Assembly (NCBI GenBank): GCA_950097145.1
Contig: CATNCF010000003.1
Coordinates: 1 to 64,000, forward strand
Reading direction: 5' to 3'
Length of the DNA: 64,000 nucleotides
Source: an uncultured Lachnospiraceae bacterium
GTDB lineage: Bacteria; Bacillota; Clostridia; Lachnospirales; Lachnospiraceae
The translations under genes and the position numbers were made by a program. The notes under the pieces were generated by a model that was not told the origin of the DNA, did not search any database, and was given only the letters and a program-made list of their open reading frames with translations. Within the stretch, counting starts at the first letter, position 1; every line of letters starts with the position of its first letter. Positions 45,314 to 54,006 of this stretch are shown in pieces.

Positions 45314-47515
45314 ATGGCAATTATAATTCAGGACAGCGTATTTACGCTTCAGACTAAGAACAGCACCTACCAGATGAAAGCGGATGATAAAGGGATTCTT
45401 CTGCACACATATTATGGAACACGGACGGATGCCACGGACTATTCGTATCTGGTATCTATGGCAGATCGTGGATTTTCCGGGAATATTTATGAGGCAAGGG
45501 AGGACAGGACTTATTCCCTGGATTTTCTGCCTCAGGAATTTCCGGTCAGCGGAAGCGGAGACTACCGGGTAAATTGCATTCATGCAGATTTGGGGGAAGG
45601 GGTCAGCGACTGTCTGATGTTTTTTGACAGTTACCGCACATATCCGGGGAAATACTCTTTAGATGGGCTTCCCGCCATGTTTGCTGCAGAAGATGAACAT
45701 ACAGATACCCTGGAAATCGTGTTAAAAGACAGCCAGGAAGATTTGTATCTGCATTTGCTGTATGGGGTTTTTGAAGAATACGATATCATTACCAGGGCGG
45801 CAGTGATTGAGAACCGGACAAGCCGGGAGGTCAGGCTTCACAAAGCATTGTCTGCCTGTCTGGATATGGATCATGATGGTATGGATCTGATTCACTTTTA
45901 TGGAAGGCATGCGGCGGAGCGGGAGATGGAGCGTGTTTCTTTATTTCATGGAATTACGGAGCTGAGGAGCACCCGTGGAACCTCCAGCCATCAGCATAAT
46001 CCTTTTGTGATTTTGGCAGATCAGAATACCAGCGAGGAATTAGGAGAATGCTATGGATTTTCATTGTTGTACAGCGGCGGATTCCATATGCAGGCGGAGG
46101 TGGATCAGTTCCATCAGACCAGGCTTGTGATGGGAATTGATGACTGTGATTTTACCTGGAGCCTCCCTCCGGGAGAAAAATTTGTCACACCGGAACTTGC
46201 TATGGGATATAGTGGTGAAGGGCTGGCAAAATTGTCTCATTGTTATCATGACAGTTTTCAGAGACATTTAATCAGGAGCAGATGGAAAAACAAACGGCGT
46301 CCTATTCTTGTGAATAACTGGGAAGCGACCTATTTTGATTTTAATGCAGACAAGCTCTTAAAAATTGCCAGGGAAGCGGCGGATCTTGAGCTGGACATGC
46401 TGGTACTGGACGACGGCTGGTTTGGAAAAAGGGATAATGATGATGCAGGGCTTGGAGATTGGTTTGTAAATGAGAAGAAATTGGGCTGTACCTTGAAGGA
46501 ACTGGCAGATAAGGTCAATGATCTGGGACTGATGTTCGGTCTTTGGGTGGAGCCGGAGATGATATCAGAAGACAGTGATTTGTACCGGAGCCATCCAGAC
46601 TGGGCCATGGTTGTCCCAGGCAGGAATCCTATCAGAGGCAGGAACCAGCTGGTACTGGATATGACCCGGGAAGATGTGTTGTCGTATATCAAAGAGCGGC
46701 TGTTTGCGATTATGGATTCAGCGAATATCCAATATATAAAATGGGATATGAACCGTTCGGTTGCGGCGGCTTATAGTACCTTGCTGCCAAGAGAGCGTCA
46801 GGGAGAGCTGCGTCATAGATATGTGCTGGGATTTTATCATGTAATGGAAGCGCTGCTGGAACGCTATCCAGATTTACTGCTGGAAGGATGCAGCGGCGGC
46901 GGAGGCAGATTTGATGCGGGAATGCTGTATTATGCCCCGCAGATTTGGTGCAGTGATAATACGGACGCCGTGGAACGTTTGCATATTCATTACGGAACTT
47001 CCTTTGGATATCCCATGTCTTCTGTATCTGCCCATGTATCTGTCTGCCCCAACCATCAGAATGGAAGAGTAACTCCATTTAAAACAAGAGGAATCTGTGC
47101 CATGCAGGGAACGTTTGGCTATGAGCTGGATTTGAGCAAGATGACAGAGGAAGAGAAGAGGCAGGCATTAGAGCAGGTTCGTACCTTTAAGGAGCGTTAT
47201 CGGCTGTTCCAGTTTGGCGATTATTACCGGATTTCTTCTCCATTGGAAAATCGTGATTTTACAGCATGGGAGTATGCGGACAAAGAAGGAACAGAAGCAT
47301 ATATGGGTGTGGTCTATACAGATCTGCATGGAAACCCCGCGGCCCATACCGTAAAATTCCGGGGGCTTTGTCCAGAAGGGATTTATGAGATGTGGAAGGA
47401 TCAGGAATTGGCAGGAGAATATACAGGCGCCGCGTTGATGAATGGAGGAGTTCTTCTCCCAGTGCCAGTGGAGAATTATGATTCCTGTCAGATTTATATT
47501 CGTTTGAAAAAATAG
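45314..47515 (+). CDS. Alpha-galactosidase (GH36)
   Basis: 733 residues, full-length GH36 of the tetrameric RafA/AgaA type, without signal peptide. The N-terminal beta-sandwich is followed by the barrel with LVLDDGWFGKRDNDDAGLGD, GLWVEPEMIS, the nucleophile in IKWDMNRSVAA (about residue 478), EGCSGGGGRFDAGM and the acid/base Asp in IWCSDNTDAVE. It removes alpha-1,6-galactose from melibiose, raffinose and stachyose. It starts 20 bases after the GH13 gene and ends the operon. Confidence 0.95.
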   Translation: MAIIIQDSVFTLQTKNSTYQMKADDKGILLHTYYGTRTDATDYSYLVSMADRGFSGNIYEAREDRTYSLDFLPQEFPVSGSGDYRVNCIHADLGEGVSDCLMFFDSYRTYPGKYSLDGLPAMFAAEDEHTDTLEIVLKDSQEDLYLHLLYGVFEEYDIITRAAVIENRTSREVRLHKALSACLDMDHDGMDLIHFYGRHAAEREMERVSLFHGITELRSTRGTSSHQHNPFVILADQNTSEELGECYGFSLLYSGGFHMQAEVDQFHQTRLVMGIDDCDFTWSLPPGEKFVTPELAMGYSGEGLAKLSHCYHDSFQRHLIRSRWKNKRRPILVNNWEATYFDFNADKLLKIAREAADLELDMLVLDDGWFGKRDNDDAGLGDWFVNEKKLGCTLKELADKVNDLGLMFGLWVEPEMISEDSDLYRSHPDWAMVVPGRNPIRGRNQLVLDMTREDVLSYIKERLFAIMDSANIQYIKWDMNRSVAAAYSTLLPRERQGELRHRYVLGFYHVMEALLERYPDLLLEGCSGGGGRFDAGMLYYAPQIWCSDNTDAVERLHIHYGTSFGYPMSSVSAHVSVCPNHQNGRVTPFKTRGICAMQGTFGYELDLSKMTEEEKRQALEQVRTFKERYRLFQFGDYYRISSPLENRDFTAWEYADKEGTEAYMGVVYTDLHGNPAAHTVKFRGLCPEGIYEMWKDQELAGEYTGAALMNGGVLLPVPVENYDSCQIYIRLKK

Positions 47516-47522
47516 ATTTTTC

Positions 47523-47584
47523 GATTTTACACAGCAGCAAGAACCGTCTGAGTATTTGGACGGTTCTTGCTGTTCTGTAAAATC
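47523..47584 (+). terminator. Long hairpin ending the raffinose operon
   Basis: An inner 14-bp perfect stem, CAGCAAGAACCGTC (47535-47548) with 47559-47572, lies within outer arms GATTTTACA and TGTAAAATC (47523-47531 and 47576-47584). It is very stable; T-richness after the stem is weak. Confidence 0.75.
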
Positions 47585-47605
47585 CATGCGGGTTTCATGT
47601 GAACA

Positions 47606-47634
47606 TTGATAATACCCCCAAAATAGTTTATAAT
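47606..47634 (+). promoter_or_regulatory. Promoter of the restriction-modification genes
   Basis: TTGATA (47606-47611), 17-bp spacer and TATAAT (47629-47634). Transcription would begin near 47641, which rules out the in-frame ATG at 47599 and supports the methylase start at 47686. Confidence 0.8.
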
Positions 47635-47685
47635 GTTACTGTTAGATTGAGACAAGCAGCTCAGGTGAACGGAAAGGAATGCTTC

Positions 47686-48534
47686 ATGGCTGATAAGATT
47701 TTAATTAGTCCTATTTTAAAATGGGTTGGGGGCAAAAGACAATTGCTGGCAGATATTATGCCCTTGATTAATCAAAAATGCTCGACTTATGTTGAACCAT
47801 TTGTAGGCGGGGGCGCTGTATTTTTTGAATTACAGCCAAAGAAAGCAATCATTAATGATTACAATACGGAACTTATCAATGTTTATAAAGTGATCAGAGA
47901 GTTTCCGGAAGAACTGATTGCATTATTAGAAAAACATAATAGAGAAAACAGTCAGGAGTATTTTTATCAGTTAAGGGCTTTGGACAGAACTGATGAATAT
48001 GCCAGAATAAGCAATATTCAAAAGGCGGCAAGGATTATTTATCTTAATAAAACATGTTACAATGGTTTGTACCGGGTAAATTCTGCCGGGCAGTTTAACG
48101 CGCCTTATGGAAAATATAAGAATCCCAATATTGTAAATGCGGAAACGATACGGGCAATGTCCCGGTATCTGCAAAATCCCAAAATAACAATTAAGCAGGG
48201 AGATTATAAAGAGGCGCTGAAAGGACTCCGCAAAGGCGCGTTTGTGTATCTGGATCCACCGTATATGCCAATTTCATCCTCGTCATCATTTACAGGCTAT
48301 ACCGAAAATGGTTTCTCCTATGCCCAGCAGGTTGCCTTAAAAAATGAGTGTGATAAATTGAAAGCAAAAGGCATATCGTTTTTGCAGTCTAATTCTGACT
48401 GTGCAGAAATAAGAGAGCTATACAAAGATTATGAGATCCGGACCGTACAGGCAAAAAGAAGTATTAACAGTAATGCCAATAAACGGGGAGGAATAAACGA
48501 GGTGCTTATTCATTATGTCCCAGAAAAAAAATAG
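47686..48534 (+). CDS. Dam-family DNA adenine methyltransferase
   Basis: 282 residues, class alpha N6-adenine methylase. Motif X is ILKWVGGKRQLL, motif I (SAM binding) is VEPFVGGGAVFFELQ and the catalytic motif IV is VYLDPPYMP. The C-terminal half contains the target-recognition part. It is closest in style to the Dam/DpnM group, whose members methylate GATC-like sites, but specificity cannot be read from sequence. The start at 47686 follows GGAAAGGA. The next gene overlaps its 3' end by 20 bases and encodes a nuclease, so this is a restriction-modification methylase. Confidence 0.92.
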   Translation: MADKILISPILKWVGGKRQLLADIMPLINQKCSTYVEPFVGGGAVFFELQPKKAIINDYNTELINVYKVIREFPEELIALLEKHNRENSQEYFYQLRALDRTDEYARISNIQKAARIIYLNKTCYNGLYRVNSAGQFNAPYGKYKNPNIVNAETIRAMSRYLQNPKITIKQGDYKEALKGLRKGAFVYLDPPYMPISSSSSFTGYTENGFSYAQQVALKNECDKLKAKGISFLQSNSDCAEIRELYKDYEIRTVQAKRSINSNANKRGGINEVLIHYVPEKK

Positions 48535-49819
48535 TATTTCCGCAAATGACGCGTGGAAAGCATTGATTGATAAATATGACATTGTAGAAGAAATCAGGAA
48601 ACATGGGTGTTATCATATCAAGGCAAGCCAGATCAAGGAATTTAAAGAACCGAGGTTAATGGCAAAATGGGACAGCACAGATGCTCTGCCTAAAATATTA
48701 CGGGATCATAAAATCAATATTCTGCCTGACAGCAGAAGTTCTTATGTACTCAGCGATTTTTGTCTGTATCAGGAAATTCCAGCCCTTGACGAACATGTGA
48801 CACAAATGACCCATGTAGAATTGCCGGAATATGAGTCCATTGATGTGAATAATATTACTTCAGAAGCAAATGCAATTAATGTATTGGTATTATCCGGTAT
48901 ATTAGATGATTTTTTAAATACGGCCGGCAATGCCGCTACGTTCAATGGGCGGATGGGGACAGGGACATTTGATTTTGTAGTAGACACGGTTAGAACTGTG
49001 AAACAGAAGGTTTGCGTTAATAATGCACAGTGCGAAATAGACGCCGGATTTGAAAATGACGATTCGGTTGTAATCATGGAATCCAAGAATGTAATCCATG
49101 AAGATTTTCATGTGCGCCAGCTTTATTATCCTTATAGGTTGTGGAACACAAAAGTGAATAAGCCAATTCGGCTGGTTTTTTCTGTCTATTCCAATATGAT
49201 TTACAGACTGTTTGAATATCGTTTCCGCGTATTAGAGGACTATTCTTCTATTGAGCTAGTGCAAATGAAAAATTATTCTCTGCAGGATACGACAATCACC
49301 TTTGATGATTTGTTGCGCGTAAGATCTGAAACAACCGTCCGGACAGACGACAATATGAAGCAGGCGGATGTGCCGTTTGTACAGGCGAATTCTATGGAAC
49401 GGATCATATCTTTATTAGAGCATATCTATGATAATCCGATGACCAGTCAGCAAATTGCGGAATTGATGGATTTTCAAGTACGCCAGTCAGACTATTATTA
49501 TAATGCGGGCAAGTATTTAGGACTGTTTGAGAAAATAAGCGAAGATAAACAGAAAGTTGTGGTATTAACGGCGTTAGGGAATAAAGTCTTTCGATTAAGT
49601 TACAAAAAAAGACAATTAAAATTAATTGCGTTAATTCTGGAACATCAGATATTTCAGGATTTTTTTGATGTTGTGGTGAGGACAGGAGAACTGCCGAATA
49701 AGCAGGAAATTGAAAATGAAATGCGCACTTTGCATGTATGCGAGGAAGGTCAGGTGGTGCGCCGGGCTGGATCCGTCTATGGGTGGATCAAATGGATATT
49801 CAATTTAACAAAATTGTAG
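48515..49819 (+). CDS. Type II restriction endonuclease partner (PD-(D/E)XK-like)
   Basis: 434 residues. A nuclease-like core is suggested by CEIDAGFENDD followed by VVIMESKNVIHEDFHVRQLY, giving the D...E-x-K arrangement of PD-(D/E)XK enzymes. The C-terminal third has a winged-helix-like segment (MTSQQIAELMDFQVRQSDYY). It overlaps the Dam-type methylase gene by 20 bases, the expected layout for a coupled type II system. I do not recognise a named enzyme, and the recognition site is unknown. Confidence 0.8.
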   Translation: MSQKKNSISANDAWKALIDKYDIVEEIRKHGCYHIKASQIKEFKEPRLMAKWDSTDALPKILRDHKINILPDSRSSYVLSDFCLYQEIPALDEHVTQMTHVELPEYESIDVNNITSEANAINVLVLSGILDDFLNTAGNAATFNGRMGTGTFDFVVDTVRTVKQKVCVNNAQCEIDAGFENDDSVVIMESKNVIHEDFHVRQLYYPYRLWNTKVNKPIRLVFSVYSNMIYRLFEYRFRVLEDYSSIELVQMKNYSLQDTTITFDDLLRVRSETTVRTDDNMKQADVPFVQANSMERIISLLEHIYDNPMTSQQIAELMDFQVRQSDYYYNAGKYLGLFEKISEDKQKVVVLTALGNKVFRLSYKKRQLKLIALILEHQIFQDFFDVVVRTGELPNKQEIENEMRTLHVCEEGQVVRRAGSVYGWIKWIFNLTKL

Positions 49820-49866
49820 GGAATTTTTATGAGATAAGTATTGCGGTATTTAACCGGCAGAGTAAT

Positions 49867-49907
49867 AAATCCCCCCGCCCGGTCTGAATACCAAAGCAGG
49901 GGGATTT
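49867..49907. terminator. Bidirectional terminator between endonuclease and SASP genes
   Basis: AAATCCCCC (49867-49875) pairs with GGGGGATTT (49899-49907). The left side is A-rich and the right side T-rich, serving converging genes. Confidence 0.8.
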
Positions 49908-49938
49908 CTATATTGCAGATTTCACGTCAGGACAAAGA

Positions 49939-50160
49939 TTACTGCTGTCCGCCAGACATCTGCTGTTCCTGTTTCATGATCATCTTTTTAACCATTTCTC
50001 CGCCGATAGAACCAGCCTGAGCAGAAGTTAAGTCGCCGTTGTATCCTTCCTTTAAAGGTACTCCGATTTCAGATGCAACTTCCTGTTTAAAACGGTTCAT
50101 AGCCTCTTTTGCCTGAGGTACTGCCATTTTACTTGTGTTAGAACCAGAATTGTTAGTCAT
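49939..50160 (-). CDS. Alpha/beta-type small acid-soluble spore protein
   Basis: 73 residues. Family signatures are visible: AMNRFKQEVASEIGVPLKEG (with the Glu-Ile/Val GPR cleavage area) and LTSAQAGSIGGEMVKKMI. SASPs coat and protect spore DNA, so the organism is a spore former. The start at 50160 is set by GGAGGTGA; the in-frame ATG at 50175 is less likely. A possible forespore-type promoter (TCATA / 18 bp / CAATACTA) lies upstream but is not decisive. Confidence 0.95.
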   Translation of the reverse strand: MTNNSGSNTSKMAVPQAKEAMNRFKQEVASEIGVPLKEGYNGDLTSAQAGSIGGEMVKKMIMKQEQQMSGGQQ

Positions 50161-50225
50161 TTGATTCACCTCCAAATGTTTCTTAGTATTGTATTTATCC
50201 GCCGAAGCGTATGATTTATTGATAA

Positions 50226-50266
50226 GGACATCATTCCGATCTGGTTCATTCCTTGGAATGATGTCC
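50226..50266. repeat. Perfect 12-bp inverted repeat upstream of the SASP gene
   Basis: GGACATCATTCC (50226-50237) and GGAATGATGTCC (50255-50266) enclose 17 bases. There is no T-run on either side, so it may be an operator, an mRNA structure or a small repeat rather than a terminator. Confidence 0.6.
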
Positions 50267-50375
50267 GTCTCGAAACTCTGTCGCTTACCATGGTGTTATT
50301 ATCTGTCAAGAAAAAAATATTATGAATGGAAATTTTTATGATTTATGGAAAATAGTGGGAGGGAATCTATTGGTT

Positions 50376-51332
50376 TTATTTTTTGATAAATCCGGCAGAC
50401 AAAGATTGAAGCTGCGCGGCGGTTTCAGTATCCAAATCAGCGGTATAGGCACATCCTTCAGGGGACTGTTGGAAGATCACTGCGTAGGCAGTACATGCCG
50501 CCAGATAAGAACCTGCTACAGATGGGTGCATACCGTCTTCTCCCCATAGTTCAATCTGCGGATATTGTTCCATACAGCGCATAAATGCAACACCGCCCGG
50601 GATCAGAAGGCTGTCAAGTTCTTCTGACACAGTGATGGTATTTTGGGCAAGGATAGACTGGACATCTTCGAGGCTCCAGATACTGGCGCCTTCTTTTGGG
50701 GACCAGGTCATGAGGACGCCCGTCTGCCCGCCTGCCGTGCGAATTTTTTCATCTAATGTTTTGGCAGCGGGGAGCATAGTTTCTTCTGGAGTAGAAAAAG
50801 CGTCATTGGTATTTTCCTGTAAAATTACAAAATCCCATGTTTCTTCTGTAAGTTTTTGGTTTACCACTGATCCGGCCGGATCTGCCGAATCTGCAAATTG
50901 TGTCAGAGTATAAGTGCCTTGGGTAACCTCCTGTACATCACTTTGATGTCCCATTGCCGCCGCCAGTTCGGAAAACATGCCGGGCAGATTATTTGTAAAA
51001 GTATGGCTGTTGCCTATAAACAGGATGCGGGGGGTTTCCCCGGCTGCCGGGCTGGGAGTCTTTAATGTAAGCTTCTGGTTGAAATCAAAACCGTCTTCCG
51101 AAGTGGAATCTTCCGAATCCTTTTCCTCTGAAGAGGGAGAATCCTCCTTTGAATCTTCCTCGGTGTTCTCCGAAGTCTGAGGAGAGGGTTCAACTTTAAT
51201 AGTTGAATGATTATATGAATCAGTGGGGGAAGAACAGCCGCCAAGGATCAATGCGGACATCAGCGCACAAATTACAGTTAGTGGGACCTTTTTTTTACAG
51301 AGCATGTTTCGCTTACAAATCGTGTTATTCAT
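50376..51332 (-). CDS. SGNH-hydrolase-like lipoprotein
   Basis: 318 residues. A lipobox LILGGC marks a lipoprotein, followed by a Ser/Glu/Asp-rich linker (about 40-85). The hydrolase domain has ILFIGNSHTFTNNLPGM (GNS nucleophile block), VILQENTND and the C-terminal GMHPSVAGSYLAA with the catalytic His, though the usual DxxH Asp appears as EDGMH. It probably removes acyl or acetyl groups from a cell-surface glycan. The start at 51332 follows AAGGAG; the ATG at 51350 lacks a site. Confidence 0.82.
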   Translation of the reverse strand: MNNTICKRNMLCKKKVPLTVICALMSALILGGCSSPTDSYNHSTIKVEPSPQTSENTEEDSKEDSPSSEEKDSEDSTSEDGFDFNQKLTLKTPSPAAGETPRILFIGNSHTFTNNLPGMFSELAAAMGHQSDVQEVTQGTYTLTQFADSADPAGSVVNQKLTEETWDFVILQENTNDAFSTPEETMLPAAKTLDEKIRTAGGQTGVLMTWSPKEGASIWSLEDVQSILAQNTITVSEELDSLLIPGGVAFMRCMEQYPQIELWGEDGMHPSVAGSYLAACTAYAVIFQQSPEGCAYTADLDTETAAQLQSLSAGFIKK

Positions 51333-51449
51333 CGTCAGTCTCCTTTTCATTTTACAAATAGTTATTGATGGAGAATATTATAGCACATTCCTGTTTCTTT
51401 TGTTTATGTTTTGTGCGGTTTCAAATTAAATGTCTCTGGAAGAGGCAAG

Positions 51450-53663
51450 CTAAAATGTGGCAGGTATAGAGTAAATTTTTGTCTTGTTTTTGGTTGATGA
51501 TATCCAGACAATACGCCCCTTATATAAAATAGGCTGTGAATCGCCGTCAAATACCATACCGGTATATTTTTTAGAGTAAATCTTTTGGCCGGTATCGCTG
51601 TACACTGCATAGTTCACAGTGGTTTTCTTTTTTTGTGTTGTGGCGTAAAGGATAGCAAAACGGCTGTCCGATAGTTTTACCATACGCGTTTCTCCAACGA
51701 TAACTGAAGTTTTTTTAGGATTATACGTCGTCAGCCATTTAAATGTTACTTTCCCGGTATTGCGGTTGGCAAGTGCAAGGAACGCATTGTATTTCATATT
51801 ATAATCGAAACCGGAAATCTTTTTTATTTTGTTTTTATGCGGCAGTGAGGTTCCGCATACAAGTACATTTTCGTTTCCGATTTCCATACCTCCCACTTTG
51901 CAGCCCGTAAAATTATCGCCTCTTTCTCCCTGAAAATTCATCATTGACAGGGTGTTTACTTCCTGCTGTTTTGAGCCATAATCAGATACCGTTGTCAGAT
52001 TGATGGATCGGGGGTGAGAATCTCCATGGTCCAAAAGATAGAGCGTTTCATCTTTGAATTTGACAAACTGGTTAAAAGAATGGCTGGCATAACTTTCGTT
52101 TGCTTCCGCTGCCTTCATTGTTTTAGTATTGATTTTAAAGGAGATATTGGACTGGTGGCGCTGCCCATCGAGGAAGACTGTAAACATCTTTCTTGAGGTC
52201 ATCAGGTACAGGGTATTCCCCTGCATATCCATACGGCAGTTTCCGGCATCAAAGGGTGAATATATTCCCTCAAAAGTATTGAAAACCCCGCCTTTGATAT
52301 TTGCTGTCTTTAATTTTTTCCATTTGCTGTTGTATTGGATTACCTTAATTACAGTTTTCTTCCTGCTTTCTTTAGGATTTTCATAGCCTACAGCTACATA
52401 AAAATTGCCGTCTATTCCCTGGTAAAACCCGCCCCAGACATCATATTTGAGTTTAATCGTCTTAGTCTTTTGCACCTTGAAGGAAGAACTCAGGGTATAG
52501 ATTTTTAAATTGCCGTTGTTCTGGACGCATACTGCGTGGAATTTGCCGCCGGACTGGTAGTAGTATGTCTGGTCAGGATGCGCCCAGTCTGAGTATTCGT
52601 AATATTGTCCGTAGCCGTTCGAAGCTTTCTGCTTTATTTTGCTGCATGATAATCTTTTGATTTTGCTTTTTGTCGGGATCATCTGGGACACAGACGGGGA
52701 AAAATTACTTTCGCCGATGGCGTTGATTGTAACCAATTTGTAGTAGTATGGCATACCTTTGCTGACTTTCTGATGAAAGGAGGTTATTTGTCCGTTATTT
52801 GCTGTGTAAATGCATTTATAAGTTCCGTTTTCCTGGGTAGAACGGTAAAGCTTATATCCGGTTGCGCCTTTTGCGGCATTCCATTTGATTTCCAGATTAC
52901 TGCTGCCGGATTTTTGTACAGAGGAAATGGTGGAACCCGCTGTTTTCTTAGCTGTAAAATTCGTTGGAGCAGCGGTAAGTCCTTCCACAGTGCGCACATC
53001 ATCCTTTACATAGCCGACAATTTGGTAATAATACTCCACATTCGGTTTTACGGGTATGGAAACGCTGTTTGTGCCCGCGTCAACAGATTGAAGTGTTATG
53101 AATTTACCGTCATTTTCTGCACGCTGTATTTGGTATCCGCTGATGCCGGGTATCTTTTCCCATTTCAGGGTAATGTGGTTGAAATCCGTCTGTTTGGGAG
53201 CGGAAAGCGCAACGCTCCACGGCACGATATAAACACGTTGTTTGAAAGAGGCTTTTTCGGTTGAAACAGTGATATCTACATAGCCGGCTTTAAAGCAATC
53301 AAATTTGACTACCTCAAAAAAATGGTCGTAGGCGCCTACATTTCGAGTTGTGTTTGAGGTGATTTTTAGTATATCTGTGTTGGAACTGGAGACAGAAAAG
53401 GTAATGGGGCTGCTGGATTTATTATGGCCAGCGTAGGCTATAGAGCCGGTGTTGTCAGTATATTCAGGGTGGTAATACGTTTTTGCATATGAATCCTTTG
53501 ACGTAAATTTAAACGTCAGATCCTCTGGCTGTGAAGCTGTATTTTTTGCTGCCTGGTCTGGCGAGACAGACGACGTACCGCCATCGGCATATGCCGCATA
53601 TACCGGCTGTATGATGCTTACCAGTAAGACCGCTGTTAATAATAGTGCTGTTATTCTTTTCAT
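51450..53663 (-). CDS. Secreted fibronectin type III repeat protein
   Basis: 737 residues. A signal peptide (MKRITALLLTAVLLVSIIQPVYA) precedes an Ig-like region (about 50-150) and two Fn3 domains (about 155-240: ITLKWEKIPGISGYQIQRAE; 245-335: EIKWNAAKGATGYKLYRS). A C-terminal propeller-like beta-rich half of Lys/Tyr-rich repeats follows. No LPXTG or other anchor is seen, so it may be released or bind the wall through its basic surface. A promoter and AGGAGG site match the start at 53663; the in-frame extension to 53768 runs through the promoter. Confidence 0.85.
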   Translation of the reverse strand: MKRITALLLTAVLLVSIIQPVYAAYADGGTSSVSPDQAAKNTASQPEDLTFKFTSKDSYAKTYYHPEYTDNTGSIAYAGHNKSSSPITFSVSSSNTDILKITSNTTRNVGAYDHFFEVVKFDCFKAGYVDITVSTEKASFKQRVYIVPWSVALSAPKQTDFNHITLKWEKIPGISGYQIQRAENDGKFITLQSVDAGTNSVSIPVKPNVEYYYQIVGYVKDDVRTVEGLTAAPTNFTAKKTAGSTISSVQKSGSSNLEIKWNAAKGATGYKLYRSTQENGTYKCIYTANNGQITSFHQKVSKGMPYYYKLVTINAIGESNFSPSVSQMIPTKSKIKRLSCSKIKQKASNGYGQYYEYSDWAHPDQTYYYQSGGKFHAVCVQNNGNLKIYTLSSSFKVQKTKTIKLKYDVWGGFYQGIDGNFYVAVGYENPKESRKKTVIKVIQYNSKWKKLKTANIKGGVFNTFEGIYSPFDAGNCRMDMQGNTLYLMTSRKMFTVFLDGQRHQSNISFKINTKTMKAAEANESYASHSFNQFVKFKDETLYLLDHGDSHPRSINLTTVSDYGSKQQEVNTLSMMNFQGERGDNFTGCKVGGMEIGNENVLVCGTSLPHKNKIKKISGFDYNMKYNAFLALANRNTGKVTFKWLTTYNPKKTSVIVGETRMVKLSDSRFAILYATTQKKKTTVNYAVYSDTGQKIYSKKYTGMVFDGDSQPILYKGRIVWISSTKNKTKIYSIPATF

Positions 53664-53703
53664 TGAATGTTCTCCTCCTAGCATTTCATATATGTATTCT
53701 GAA

Positions 53704-53731
53704 ATTATATCAAATTGGCTGATTATGTCAA
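53704..53731 (-). promoter_or_regulatory. Promoter of the Fn3 protein gene
   Basis: On the minus strand TTGACA (53726-53731), 16-bp spacer, TATAAT (53704-53709), about 40 bases before the start codon. Confidence 0.8.
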
Positions 53732-53951
53732 ATCGAGAATCACGGAAATAGATCTGCAGGTTTGTCAAACATCTCGTATTTCACATAAAATGGGAGGTTT
53801 TTTTGTGAAAATAAAAAGGATATTTATCACAAATGCCAAAAGAGCGGAATTGTCTCGGACAATGAGGAAAACTTTCAATATTTGCGTACTTTTGAGGAAA
53901 AAGACTTTGCTGAGCAGTTGAGTCTTTTTAACAGACGGAGTAATAAAATAG

Positions 53952-53989
53952 AAAAAGAACGCCGCCAGTTTCTGGAAGCGTTCTTTTTT
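53952..53989. terminator. Terminator of the LTA-synthase-like gene
   Basis: AAAAAGAACGC pairs with GCGTTCTTTTTT around a 15-nt loop; either strand gives a T-run, and it lies 17 bases after the minus-strand stop codon. Confidence 0.85.
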
Positions 53990-54006
53990 CGATGCATTTT
54001 GTCGTT

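Larger units (their letters stand above)
53664..54006. other. Intergenic region between two minus-strand envelope genes
   Basis: The 343 bases hold the promoter of the Fn3 gene (53704-53731) and the terminator of the LTA-synthase-like gene (53952-53989). In between are short open frames (for example a 45-codon frame from 53789 with a weak ribosome site) that I do not call. A GGAGTAATAAAAT motif at 53938-53950 recalls the end of the repeat at 29385-29545. Confidence 0.5.

Noticed and set aside
47599-47685. N-terminal extension of the Dam-like methylase
   Set aside because: The predicted promoter -10 box (47629-47634) lies inside it, and family homology starts after 47686, where a ribosome site is present.
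53789-53926. Short frame with GGGAGG and a GTG codon upstream of the LTA-synthase terminator
   Set aside because: Only about 45 codons, no recognisable protein, frame not distinguishable from chance.
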